64,000 nt of DNA from CADEED01 sp043747835. Its GTDB lineage: Bacteria > Pseudomonadota > Gammaproteobacteria > Steroidobacterales > Steroidobacteraceae. Under the pieces are notes generated by a model, which was not told the DNA's origin, searched no databases, and worked only from the letters and a program-made list of their open reading frames with translations. A program made the translations under genes and the position numbers. Below, in pieces: positions 52,720 to 61,322 of this stretch (positions within the stretch are counted from its first letter, which is position 1; each line of letters begins with the position of its first letter). Location of the stretch: assembly GCA_043747835.1 (NCBI GenBank), contig JAYTOK010000148.1:66387-130386 (forward strand), written 5' to 3'.

Positions 52720-53310
52720 ATGGAACCGCTTCTTCTAGGCAGTCATCGCGCGATCGATTTCCTGAATACCTGGCGCCAGCCGGATGGCGTTGCCGTGGAA
52801 ACGCTCGGGGATGGCAGGGCGTTCGGTGAATGGCTCGTGGCGGTCGATCTCATCGCGGCGGACGAGATCGCGCGACTCACGCGCCGCGCCGGTGCTCGCG
52901 CGATGGATGAAGCCGCGGCGGAGGCGCGCCGGTTTCGGGAATGGGCGAGGGAGTGGCTCGCGCGCTGGCGGCGTTCGCCGACGAGCCGGTACGTGAAGGA
53001 GCTCGAGGAACTCAACCGGATGCTCGCGCGCGAGGATCGAAATCGTCAGGTGTTTGCGCGACGCGAGGGATTGACCTTGTCCGAGATCGCGAACTTCGAC
53101 ACGCCGGCGGCGCTCTTGTCGTTGCCGGCCGCCGATATCGCCGCATTGGTCACGCAGGAAGATCCAAAGCTGTTGCGCGAATGCGCTGGTGGTCATTGCA
53201 CGCTCTGGTTCCTCGACCAGACCAAGGCGCACAACCGCAGGTTCTGCAGCGCCGCTGTCTGCGGAAACCGCGCGAAGGTGGCGGCGTTCCGCGAGCGCCA
53301 GCGCGGTTGA
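52720..53310 (+). CDS. CGNR zinc-finger transcriptional regulator (ABATE domain)
   Basis: A 196-residue protein. The N-terminal ABATE region begins LLGSHRAIDFLNTWRQPDG. The C-terminal zinc finger has ligands in ECAGGHCTLWF and FCSAAVCGNRAKV, the last containing the CGNR signature. Such regulators usually sit beside the gene they control; here that is the divergent, broken hydrolase. It may act on the GTAAC boxes upstream. Confidence 0.88.
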   Translation: MEPLLLGSHRAIDFLNTWRQPDGVAVETLGDGRAFGEWLVAVDLIAADEIARLTRRAGARAMDEAAAEARRFREWAREWLARWRRSPTSRYVKELEELNRMLAREDRNRQVFARREGLTLSEIANFDTPAALLSLPAADIAALVTQEDPKLLRECAGGHCTLWFLDQTKAHNRRFCSAAVCGNRAKVAAFRERQRG

Positions 53311-53323
53311 GGCAGCGCGGCCA

Positions 53324-53348
53324 GGAAATGGGGCCTGACCCCATTTCC
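53324..53348. repeat. Second copy of the AAATGGGG palindromic repeat
   Basis: GGAAATGGGG, loop CCTGA, CCCCATTTCC: perfect ten-base arms, and the loop is the complement of that at 19876-19880. It lies between convergent genes and can act as a terminator for both. Confidence 0.8.
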
Positions 53349-53369
53349 CGCCGCCTCCGAATCTAACTT

Positions 53370-55931
53370 CTAACGCTGATCCACCGCCACCGCGGGTCCG
53401 ATCTGCGAGCTCGTACTTTCGAGCAATCTCGAATCCCGTCCGGGAACGTACTGCGCGGCGACCGAGTACTTCTTCGGATCGATCCCCTTCGCCTCCCAGA
53501 TTGCCTCACCGTCGGCATCCAGTGAGACGAGTTCGCCCACGGGCTTGCCGTCCGACAGGAACTGCACGGCACCTTTCGGCACTTCCTGCGCTGTGAGTGG
53601 CAGCACTCTCGCCCGGAAGACGACCAGATCGCTACCCGGTTTTTTCGACACGTCCTGAATCTTCGTCGCCGTACCGAAGCGCTCCATGCGCTCGGTCAGT
53701 GCGAACGTCTTCGCGAAGCCGGGCTCACCCGTCGCCATGACGTCGAACACGCAGTTCTCGTGACGCTGCTTGTCCTTGACGACCTTGCAGGCCTCGAGCG
53801 CTTCTTCACGCGTCGCGGGTTCGACCGGCTTTTCCTTGGGCAGATCGCACGGCGGCTTGTCTTTCGGCCAACTGGCAATCGTGAAGTTGCCGGTGCCCAT
53901 TCCGGGCGCGTAGTCGAACAAGCTTCCCTTGTCGGTCACGCGCCATGCGTCGGCGAACTTCTGATTGAGGTCGACGTAACGCTGCGCGAGCGACGCCGGC
54001 TTCGGTCCCATCGACGAGCCATCCGGCAGCGACGGCAGCCATCCACCGCGCGACAGCGAGCCCATGATGCCGTGGTAAGCATCGATCCCGTAGGCGTTCA
54101 CGTTGAGATACCACTGGCTCTGCGAGTTCCAATAGCCCGGCGTCACCATGAGGCGCGAGCCGTCCGGAAACTCGATCTCCATTCCCCCGACGCTCGAACG
54201 CGCCACGCGCCCGCCACCGGCGAGTGTGATGCCCGCGGCGGTGAGGTTGCTCAGCACGCCGTTCACGCGCAGCTCCAGCCCTTCCGGATTCGGCACGCCA
54301 TCGAGGCCCGGCTGCCACGTCACCCGGTGCGGACCCACGCGCGCCGCCACCGCGGAGTTCAAGCTCACGCAGGTCGCGAGCCCCGTGTGCGGGTTGGGTC
54401 CCGGAAAGAACGTGGTCGCAATGGCCTTCTGCCGCGTCTGGATTTCCGTGCCGTCGGAGCCCTTGAGGGCCACGAATTCGCCGGCGGTCTGGAAGTCATA
54501 GTGCGTGCCGTCGACCGTGCGGATGTGCGGATCGCCTTCGTTCGCCGCGGCGCCACCGCCGACGCGATTCGAATGCGCGTCCCAACGACCGTCCGGATTG
54601 CCACCCTGACTATTCGTCTGGTCGGCCCAGATCGGATGGAAGCGGCCCTGGAAATAGTCGAGGCCCGAGTAGTCGCCGTACTGGATGTCGAACTGGAAGG
54701 GTTCCGGCGGATCCGAACCGGTTCCGGCGGATAGCGACAGTCCCACCTGGCCGTTCGCGAAGAATGCAGGCGCGGCGCCGGCAACCGCGGGCGGCGTGGC
54801 CAGCGAGCAGAACTCCTGCATCTGGTTGTTGCCCGCGGAATTGCGCGCGTCGTGCCAGCACACCGCGACATTTCCCGACAGCGGATTGCTGGAGATCTTC
54901 GGGTTGAACTGGCTGCGAATCGGCACTGCCGGGTCATCGTTGACGCGCAACGGCGCGCTCCAGGTGGCGCCGTCGTTTTCCGACCAGCGGACCATGATGT
55001 CCGTGTCGTTGGACTCGTTGACCACCTCGTCGGTGTAAACCATGTAGAGCCGCCCGAACTGCGGACTCAGAGGATTCCGGTCGAAGGCGAGGCCGACCTC
55101 GACGTCGATGCTGCGCTCCGCCTGTGGAGGTATGAAATCGAAGCCGCCGACGTTCGAGGTGAACGGCGATGTGACGGCTCCGAAATTTGCGGCCCCCAGG
55201 CCATCGGCGTCGATGTTCACACGCACGGTCGCCGGACCCTCGCCACCCGTCGGGTTCTGGCACACGTTCACCACCACGCCCTCGGGCGACACGTTCACGT
55301 CGCCGTAGGTACAGCTGTTGGTCCCCGGGATGTTTTGCGTGGCGTTGAACGCAGCGACGACTCCGAGGCCGGTGGCCGACGTGCCGCGCGCGCTCATGGA
55401 CACGCCGTTGTTCCACACCACCCACACGGCAACGGGGACGCCGGGCGCGGAAGTGTCCACCGCGACGATGCTCGGCTGATCGTTGTTTCCCGGAAATGTG
55501 GCGAGTTCGGTCCAGGTGTCGCCGGCGTCGGTGCTGAGCAGGGTATCGATTGCGCCGTCGTCGGCCAGGAAGGTCACGTAGAGATTGCCGAACGAATCCC
55601 ACGCGATGTTCGGATCGCAACAGGCTTCATCGCCCTGGCCCGCGTCGCCGTCCGCGATGGTGCGGTCCGCGTCGGGATACTCCCACGTCGTGCCGCGATT
55701 GTTGCTGCGTGCGAAGAACAGGCCGCCGGTGGCGTTGTTGCATGCCGCGACGATCTGATCCGCGTCGGTCGGGTTCACCTTGATCGCGCATTCGTTCTGA
55801 TAGTTAGCCAGGGCCGAGACATTCGTCTCGTCTTCGGGGGTCACCTGTCCGGTCGCGGGCAAGCTGCCGATGACGGCCGCGCCCATCGCTGCGAGTGCCC
55901 AGACACCCGCTTTGTGTTTGAGGTTTTTCAT
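53370..55931 (-). CDS. Secreted BNR/sialidase-like and vWD-domain protein
   Basis: An 853-residue exported protein with signal KAGVWALAAMGAAVIGSLPA. The first half (about 40-430) has repeats of the BNR/exo-alpha-sialidase propeller kind (SNNRGTTWEY, STDAGDTWTEL, SENDGATWSAPLRV). At about 466-640 is a von Willebrand type-D-like domain starting GDPHIRTVDGTHYDFQTAGE. The C-terminal 80 residues look Ig-like (AVQFLSDGKPVGELVSLDAD). vWD domains are common in eukaryotic secreted glycoproteins and less so in bacteria. It is last in a run with an SNase-like protein and a TonB receptor, suggesting surface capture or processing of a ligand. Enzyme activity is not evident. Confidence 0.8.
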   Translation of the reverse strand: MKNLKHKAGVWALAAMGAAVIGSLPATGQVTPEDETNVSALANYQNECAIKVNPTDADQIVAACNNATGGLFFARSNNRGTTWEYPDADRTIADGDAGQGDEACCDPNIAWDSFGNLYVTFLADDGAIDTLLSTDAGDTWTELATFPGNNDQPSIVAVDTSAPGVPVAVWVVWNNGVSMSARGTSATGLGVVAAFNATQNIPGTNSCTYGDVNVSPEGVVVNVCQNPTGGEGPATVRVNIDADGLGAANFGAVTSPFTSNVGGFDFIPPQAERSIDVEVGLAFDRNPLSPQFGRLYMVYTDEVVNESNDTDIMVRWSENDGATWSAPLRVNDDPAVPIRSQFNPKISSNPLSGNVAVCWHDARNSAGNNQMQEFCSLATPPAVAGAAPAFFANGQVGLSLSAGTGSDPPEPFQFDIQYGDYSGLDYFQGRFHPIWADQTNSQGGNPDGRWDAHSNRVGGGAAANEGDPHIRTVDGTHYDFQTAGEFVALKGSDGTEIQTRQKAIATTFFPGPNPHTGLATCVSLNSAVAARVGPHRVTWQPGLDGVPNPEGLELRVNGVLSNLTAAGITLAGGGRVARSSVGGMEIEFPDGSRLMVTPGYWNSQSQWYLNVNAYGIDAYHGIMGSLSRGGWLPSLPDGSSMGPKPASLAQRYVDLNQKFADAWRVTDKGSLFDYAPGMGTGNFTIASWPKDKPPCDLPKEKPVEPATREEALEACKVVKDKQRHENCVFDVMATGEPGFAKTFALTERMERFGTATKIQDVSKKPGSDLVVFRARVLPLTAQEVPKGAVQFLSDGKPVGELVSLDADGEAIWEAKGIDPKKYSVAAQYVPGRDSRLLESTSSQIGPAVAVDQR

Positions 55932-55934
55932 GAG

Positions 55935-56396
55935 TTATCTCCAGACGCCGCGGCGAGCCTGCCGGGCCTCGTCTTCGGCGCTTTGCATCTGCCCATAACG
56001 GTATTTCGGATAGGACGCGTCGGCGCGCACCACGCCCGCCCGAACCAGCTCGACGCCGACATCCTTCACCTCTTCTTCCGGTTTGCCGATGCCGCCGATG
56101 CGGATGCGTCCCGTCATCTGGCCGTCGACACGCTTGTCGAAGCGCAGCCGCACGGTTTTATCCAGCAGCAGATTGGTCAGCGCGTTGCGCGCCGCACGCG
56201 CCAGCGTGGAGTCCTTGTCGACCACGATGCCGTTGATGCGCACGTCGTAGACGATGTCGCCCTGCTGCATCGTGATGACATTGGCGCTCTTCACGGCGGT
56301 CACGCGCCCGACGAACGTATCGCCCGCGTGAACCGCTGCAAGAGGCAACACCGCGAGCGCCAATGCCGCGGTGAGCCTGCGAATTCTCCCTTTCAT
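55935..56396 (-). CDS. Exported SNase-like (thermonuclease-fold) protein, probably inactive
   Basis: A 153-residue protein with signal (RRLTAALALAVLPLAAVHA). The OB-fold of staphylococcal nuclease is suggested by VGRVTAVKSANVITM, VRLRFDKR, TGRIRIGG and the ending AEDEARQARRGVW. The catalytic DGDT and DTPE elements are absent; only the arginines in VRING and TGRI remain. It is thus probably a binding protein. It sits three bases upstream of the vWD-domain gene and 21 bases downstream of the receptor gene. Confidence 0.75.
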   Translation of the reverse strand: MKGRIRRLTAALALAVLPLAAVHAGDTFVGRVTAVKSANVITMQQGDIVYDVRINGIVVDKDSTLARAARNALTNLLLDKTVRLRFDKRVDGQMTGRIRIGGIGKPEEEVKDVGVELVRAGVVRADASYPKYRYGQMQSAEDEARQARRGVWR

Positions 56397-56417
56397 GTGA
56401 TTCTCCTGTGTTTGACG

Positions 56418-58502
56418 TCAAAAACTGAAAGCGACGCTGGCGAACGCATTGCGGCCGAGGGCGTCGAACCCCGAGCCGTGCTCGCGATAGCGGCGATCGG
56501 CGAGGTTTTCCACGCCGGCGTAAGCCGTGAATGAACGCGTCGGGTTCCACGCGGCGCGAATCGATGCGCTCGCCCAGCCGGCCGTGCCTCGCGGGTTGAT
56601 GCGCGGATCGACCGCATCGCGCGGACTCAGGCGATCCTGCCGGGTGGCCCAGTAGATCGATGGCTCGACCGCAAGCGTTGGGCTCAATCCGAAGCGCGCG
56701 CTGATACGGCCGAAGAAGGGCGGCACGCGATCGGCCGGGTAGGAATCGCCGGCCAGAGTTTCCTCGCCGCGCGTCCAGGTGGCGGTTGCCGAAACGCTCG
56801 CGTGCTCATTCCCCCGCCACGTGAGGCCCGCTTCCATGCCGTGCAGCGATAGCTGCGTGGCGTTGCGCGATTGCACGACCAGACGTCCCGCCACGTCGAT
56901 CTCGCCGGTCAGCACTTGCGTGATCTTGTCGCGGTAGTTTGAACGGAACGCGAAGGCCTCGGCCTGCCACGCGCCGCTCGCGTACTTCATTCCCAGGTCG
57001 TAGGTGAGCACGCTCTCCGGAGCGAGATCGGGGTTCGGAATGTTGAAGCGGTTGCCGCGCGCACCGAAGGTTCCAAGGTCGAAGACGTTGGGCGCGCGGA
57101 ATCCGCGGCCGATGTTGGCCACGAGATTGAGCGTGTCCGAGGTGCGGACCACGAGCCCCAGGTTTCCGGAGACGTCGTCGGGCCGCATCCCGACTTCGAT
57201 GCCGTCGACGTTCGGCGGCAACTCGATGTCGTAGCGCGTGTAGCGCAAGCCTCCCGTGAGCTCGAGCCAATCGCGCGGCGACCACCGGTCCGCGGCATAC
57301 ACTCCCACCCAGCTCATGGTGGAGCCATCGGGAAAACGGCTCGGCCGCGCGGTCGTCAATCCGTCCGCGAGCCGGATGCGCTCGCGCGAGGAATCCACGG
57401 TGTCGTGATACACCTCGAAGCCGTAGCTCAAGGAGTGATTCGCGCCTCGACTGCCCGGGAGTTGCTTCGTGAAATGGCCGATCGCGCCGAGCAACGTGCT
57501 CGAGTTTTGCTCGGCCTCGCGATGCGGCGCCTGGAAGTCGCGAGTGAGGCGGTCGTCGGTCATGCGCTGCGCGCCGATCTGCACGTCCACCGAATCGGCC
57601 CACGCTTGCGCTCTGTCGGATTCCACGCGTAGCTGCGCGAACTCGCGACGCTGCGGCCGGAAGACGTGCTCCGAGAAATCCGGGCGGGATTGACCGAATC
57701 CCGGCACCAGTGCATCGACGCGCGGTGTCTCGGGCTGTGCCGTGTACTGCGCCTGCACGGTGAATCGCAGGTCGGCCGAAGGCGCGAAAGCGACCCGTGC
57801 GTGCGCACCGTGGGTGCGAAACGCCGTGTGTGGCAACGTCTCGCCGTCGCCCGCGCGCATCTCCCGCGCGTTCTGCTGCGATCCGCCGAGTTGCGCGAGC
57901 CACCGCTCGTTGCCGACTTCCGCCTCGAGCTGCGTCGCGAGACGCGAATCCGCGGAGCCCCACTGCACGCCGGCATTGCCCCGCGCTTGCACCGGCTGCC
58001 CTTCGAAATGCGGTGCGCGAGTCAGGAATTGCACCACGCCACCCATGGCTTCGGCGCCGTGAAACGCCGCGCCGGGACCACGCACGGCTTCGATGCGCTC
58101 GAGATTCCAGGCGTCGACGAGCGCCACGTATTGGTTCGGCGCGTTGCGAAAAATCGCGTTGTTGAGGCGGAATCCGTCGACGAGGTGCAGAACCTCGGAT
58201 CCCTTGAGTCCGCGGATGATGGGGATTCCCTGGCCGGGAGTGGTTTGCTGCACATAAGTGCCGGGCTCACCGCGCAGGTGATCCACCGCGGTGAGCGGGG
58301 TGTGCCACGCGAGATCGTCACGCGCGACGATGGTCACGCCTTGAGAAACGCCGTGGCTGGCGGCGCGCTCACGCGTGGCGGTGACTTGCACTTCTTCGAG
58401 CAGCGGCAAATCGCCGGCCGCCACCGGCAGACAGAGGAAACTGGTCGCCGCGGCCAGCCGACACACTGTCGAGGGGCAAATCCCGTCTACGAGCCGTTCC
58501 AT
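56418..58502 (-). CDS. TonB-dependent outer-membrane receptor
   Basis: A 694-residue receptor with a signal peptide and a TonB-box-like start (LLEEVQVTATRE). The plug has GQGIPIIRGLKGSEVLHLVDG and FHGAEAMGGVVQFLTRAP; the barrel ends in FASVAFSF. No siderophore or cobalamin signature is certain and no riboswitch is evident upstream. It leads a run with two secreted proteins. The strong ribosome site GAGGAGGG precedes ATG 58502. Confidence 0.92.
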   Translation of the reverse strand: MERLVDGICPSTVCRLAAATSFLCLPVAAGDLPLLEEVQVTATRERAASHGVSQGVTIVARDDLAWHTPLTAVDHLRGEPGTYVQQTTPGQGIPIIRGLKGSEVLHLVDGFRLNNAIFRNAPNQYVALVDAWNLERIEAVRGPGAAFHGAEAMGGVVQFLTRAPHFEGQPVQARGNAGVQWGSADSRLATQLEAEVGNERWLAQLGGSQQNAREMRAGDGETLPHTAFRTHGAHARVAFAPSADLRFTVQAQYTAQPETPRVDALVPGFGQSRPDFSEHVFRPQRREFAQLRVESDRAQAWADSVDVQIGAQRMTDDRLTRDFQAPHREAEQNSSTLLGAIGHFTKQLPGSRGANHSLSYGFEVYHDTVDSSRERIRLADGLTTARPSRFPDGSTMSWVGVYAADRWSPRDWLELTGGLRYTRYDIELPPNVDGIEVGMRPDDVSGNLGLVVRTSDTLNLVANIGRGFRAPNVFDLGTFGARGNRFNIPNPDLAPESVLTYDLGMKYASGAWQAEAFAFRSNYRDKITQVLTGEIDVAGRLVVQSRNATQLSLHGMEAGLTWRGNEHASVSATATWTRGEETLAGDSYPADRVPPFFGRISARFGLSPTLAVEPSIYWATRQDRLSPRDAVDPRINPRGTAGWASASIRAAWNPTRSFTAYAGVENLADRRYREHGSGFDALGRNAFASVAFSF

Positions 58503-58562
58503 GAAGGGCCCTCCTCAAGATTGTTAGGGGTCACGAACTAAAGTGTCGGGTAGTCGCGCGCA

Positions 58563-58601
58563 CTCTCAGGTCGCGAGAGGCGGATCGGCGCGATCTGAGA
58601 G
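58563..58601. promoter_or_regulatory. Inverted repeat upstream of the TonB receptor
   Basis: CTCTCAGGTCGCG and CGCGATCTGAGAG pair with one mismatch around a 13-base loop, 61-99 bases before the receptor start. It may be a 5' leader hairpin or operator. The rest of the 58503-58772 gap holds no gene. Confidence 0.45.
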
Positions 58602-58772
58602 AATTTCCCGCGATGGGTGCGTGCTGGAAAGTTTTCCGAACGCAACGAGTGGCGGGCTTTGATCACGCGCGTGGCGCGCGGCCGGGATCAGCGCCCGGTT
58701 TCCCGCGGAATCTTCGCAGGGGGTCCCTGGGGAACTAGTGGTTAGTCAGGGAATGCGTGAGGCGGAATCGCT

Positions 58773-59789
58773 TCAGGGTTTCGCGCCGGTGATCTGATCG
58801 AAAACCCCGCCGCTCGCGAAGTGCGTCTTCTGCGCGAGCTTCCAGCCGCCGAAATGGTCGATGCCCACGAGCTCGACGTTGGCGAACTGGTGCGCGTGCT
58901 TCGCGAACACCGCCGCATCGCGCGGCCGGTAGAAATGCTTCGCGGCCAGTTCCTGGCCTTCCGCCGTGTAGAGGAATTCGAGATACGCCTGCGCCACTGC
59001 GCGCGTGCCCCGGCGCAGCACGACCTTGTCCACGACCGCGACCGACGGTTCCGCGAGCACGCTCACCGACGGCGCCACGATCTCGAGATGCTGATCCGCC
59101 ATCTCGCGCAGCGCCAGGTGCGCTTCGTTTTCCCACGAGATCGCGACGTCGCCGATGTTTCGCTGCACGAAGGTCGTCAACGCGCCGCGCGCGCCGGTGT
59201 CCAGCACCGGCACGTTCTGGTAGAGCTTGCGCACGAAATCGCGTGCACTCTCTTCGGAACCGCCGGGCTGCTTCTCCGCCCAGGCCCACGCCGCGAGGTA
59301 GTTCCAGCGCGCGCCACCCGAGGTCTTCGGGTTCGGCGTGATCACCTGCACGTCCGCGCGCACGAGATCGCTCCAGTCACGGATGTTCTTCGGATTCCCC
59401 GCGCGGACCAGAAAGACGATCGTCGAAACGTACGGCGCGCTGTTGTGCGGCAGCCGCTGCGCCCAGTTGATCGGCAGCATCTTTCCCTGGTCGGCGATGG
59501 CATCGATGTCGCCCGCGAGCGCGAGCGTCACGACATCCGCGGGCAGACCGTCGATGACGGCGCGCGCCTGGCGTCCCGAGCCGCCATGCGACTGGCTGAT
59601 GTCCACGCGTTGCTGGTGCGTTTCGCGCCAATGCTTCGCGAACGCGACGTTCACGTCCTCATAGAGTTCGCGCGTGGGGTCGTACGATACATTGAGCAGG
59701 CGAATGTCCCCCGTTGGCCCTGAATCGCAGGAGCCCAGCCAGAAGACGGCGACACTCGCCAAGAGCGCGCCGCTGAACCTGTTCGCCAT
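58773..59789 (-). CDS. sbp: Sulfate-binding lipoprotein of an ABC transporter
   Basis: A 338-residue periplasmic binding protein of the Sbp/CysP type. The mature sequence starts LLNVSYDPTRELYEDVNVAF and continues SQSHGGSGRQARAVIDGLPA, both family signatures. The signal (GALLASVAVFWLGSC) ends in a lipobox-like LGSC, suggesting membrane attachment by lipid, whereas classical Sbp is soluble. I start at ATG 59789; a TTG seven codons upstream is possible. It is 12 kb from cysA-cysT-cysW, its probable partners. Confidence 0.9.
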   Translation of the reverse strand: MANRFSGALLASVAVFWLGSCDSGPTGDIRLLNVSYDPTRELYEDVNVAFAKHWRETHQQRVDISQSHGGSGRQARAVIDGLPADVVTLALAGDIDAIADQGKMLPINWAQRLPHNSAPYVSTIVFLVRAGNPKNIRDWSDLVRADVQVITPNPKTSGGARWNYLAAWAWAEKQPGGSEESARDFVRKLYQNVPVLDTGARGALTTFVQRNIGDVAISWENEAHLALREMADQHLEIVAPSVSVLAEPSVAVVDKVVLRRGTRAVAQAYLEFLYTAEGQELAAKHFYRPRDAAVFAKHAHQFANVELVGIDHFGGWKLAQKTHFASGGVFDQITGAKP

Positions 59790-59850
59790 GATCGCCCCGA
59801 ACCGCCGCAAGGGCGGGGAGGTTAGCAGCTTCCAGCCGCGTGGCGGAAAG

Positions 59851-60219
59851 TCAGGGCGTGCCGGCCGCCGCCCCGGTCAGCGAGAGAATCCGCTGCGCGA
59901 GGCGCGCGGCATGATCGCGCAGCTCGGGCACCGCGGTTGCCTCCCAGTCGCGGGCGCGCTGCCAGGGCCCCAGATACCACAGCCTATCTACCGGCGCGCC
60001 GTCGCGGCCCACGGGCCGGCCGTCGGCGGCGATCTCGAGTCCGAGCGCGAGCGCGCAGGCGAGGTGGATGGCGAGGGCGGTACCGCTGAAACCGGCGCCG
60101 ACGATCACGATGAAATCGATGGGGTCAGCGCCCGCGAGGGACGTTCCCAGTTGTGTCGCGTGTATGCAGGGCAGTATTCCGGGCGGCGAGTTACGGCGTC
60201 GATTGCGCGGCGGTATCAA
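59851..60219 (-). pseudogene. Internally deleted FAD/NAD(P)-binding protein remnant
   Basis: The 122-residue frame begins like a flavoprotein (IDFIVIVGAGFSGTALAIHLA), then jumps to what looks like its C-terminus (APVDRLWYLGPWQRARDW, then WEATAVPELRDHAARLAQRI). Relatives I recall have some 350 residues between these parts. The reading frame stays open, so it is an in-frame deletion relic. It might still be translated but cannot bind cofactor normally. Confidence 0.65.
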
Positions 60220-60326
60220 TCCGGTGACGGAACTGCGACCGTTGGAGGCCGTCGCTGGAACGCCGCGCCCGGTTTCCGGTCAGACCCGTACCGCCCGAAC
60301 CGCGTCACCTTTAAAGGAGTGCCTAC

Positions 60327-61316
60327 ATGCGTTTCCTCCCGATCCTTTTCGCCCTCGCGCTTTGCACGGCTGCCCAGGCCGCGCCCGACAAGATGCGGGC
60401 GGTCGAAATCGGGCCGGGTGGGACGTTGTCGGTGCAATCCCGCTCGGTGCCGCGCCCGAACGCGGGCGAAGTGCTCATCAAGGTGCGCGCCGCCGGCGTG
60501 AATCCGGTGGACTGGAAAGTCGCGCCACGTCGCGTCGGGATGGTGCCGGGCACCGACGTCGCGGGAGTGATCGACACACTGGGTGAGGGCGTGAACGGCT
60601 GGAAGATTGGCGATCAGGTCCTCGGCTTCGCGCGGGGATCGGGCAGCTACGCCGAATATGCGGTCGTGCCGGTCACGGGTCTCGCGCGCAAGCCGAAATC
60701 CATGACATTCGAGCAGGCGGCCGGCGTGCCGATCGCGGGGGAAACGGCGTATCGCGCGTTGCACGAAGCCGGCGGAATCAAGAGCGGGCAGACGGTCCTC
60801 ATCCACGGCGCCGCGGGCGGCGTCGGTTCGGCAGCCGTGCAGATCGCCAAGGCTGCCGGCGCGCGTGTCATCGGGACGGCGTCACCTAACAACCATGAAT
60901 TTCTGAAGTCGTTGGGCGCGGATGAAGTGATCGACTATCGAACGCAGAAGTTCGAGAACGTCGTCAAGGATGTCGACCTCGTGCTCAACACGGTGGACGT
61001 CGCAACCAGCGCCCGCTCGATCGGCGTCGTGAAGGTGGGCGGCACGCTGGTGACGGTCGTCGGTGCGCCGGATCTCATGGCCTGCGCGGTAGCGAGAATC
61101 CGTTGCGCGCGGCCGAACCGCGATACGGGGGCGCCGAACGCGGATCTGCTGGAGCGCATCGTCGAGCTCGCGGATGCCGGCAAGTTCAAGGTGTTCGTGG
61201 AAGCGACGTATCCGATGGAGGAAACGGCGAAGGCGTGGGCCAAAAGCCGCGAAGGCCACACGCGCGGCAAACTCGTGATCCTGGTGTCGGCGGGGCCGAC
61301 GATGAAGCACCAGTAA
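60327..61316 (+). CDS. Exported MDR-family (quinone oxidoreductase-like) protein
   Basis: A 329-residue medium-chain dehydrogenase/reductase: VLIKVRAAGVNPVDWKV, the nucleotide loop IHGAAGGVGSAAVQIAKAA, and the zinc-free arrangement of quinone oxidoreductases. It starts with a Sec signal (MRFLPILFALALCTAAQA) preceded by an excellent AAAGGAG. An internal ATG at 60393 would remove it but has no ribosome site. A secreted NAD(P)-binding enzyme is odd because the periplasm lacks free cofactor. Its end lies six bases from the convergent chromate transporter gene. Confidence 0.85.
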   Translation: MRFLPILFALALCTAAQAAPDKMRAVEIGPGGTLSVQSRSVPRPNAGEVLIKVRAAGVNPVDWKVAPRRVGMVPGTDVAGVIDTLGEGVNGWKIGDQVLGFARGSGSYAEYAVVPVTGLARKPKSMTFEQAAGVPIAGETAYRALHEAGGIKSGQTVLIHGAAGGVGSAAVQIAKAAGARVIGTASPNNHEFLKSLGADEVIDYRTQKFENVVKDVDLVLNTVDVATSARSIGVVKVGGTLVTVVGAPDLMACAVARIRCARPNRDTGAPNADLLERIVELADAGKFKVFVEATYPMEETAKAWAKSREGHTRGKLVILVSAGPTMKHQ

Positions 61317-61322
61317 GGCAGA

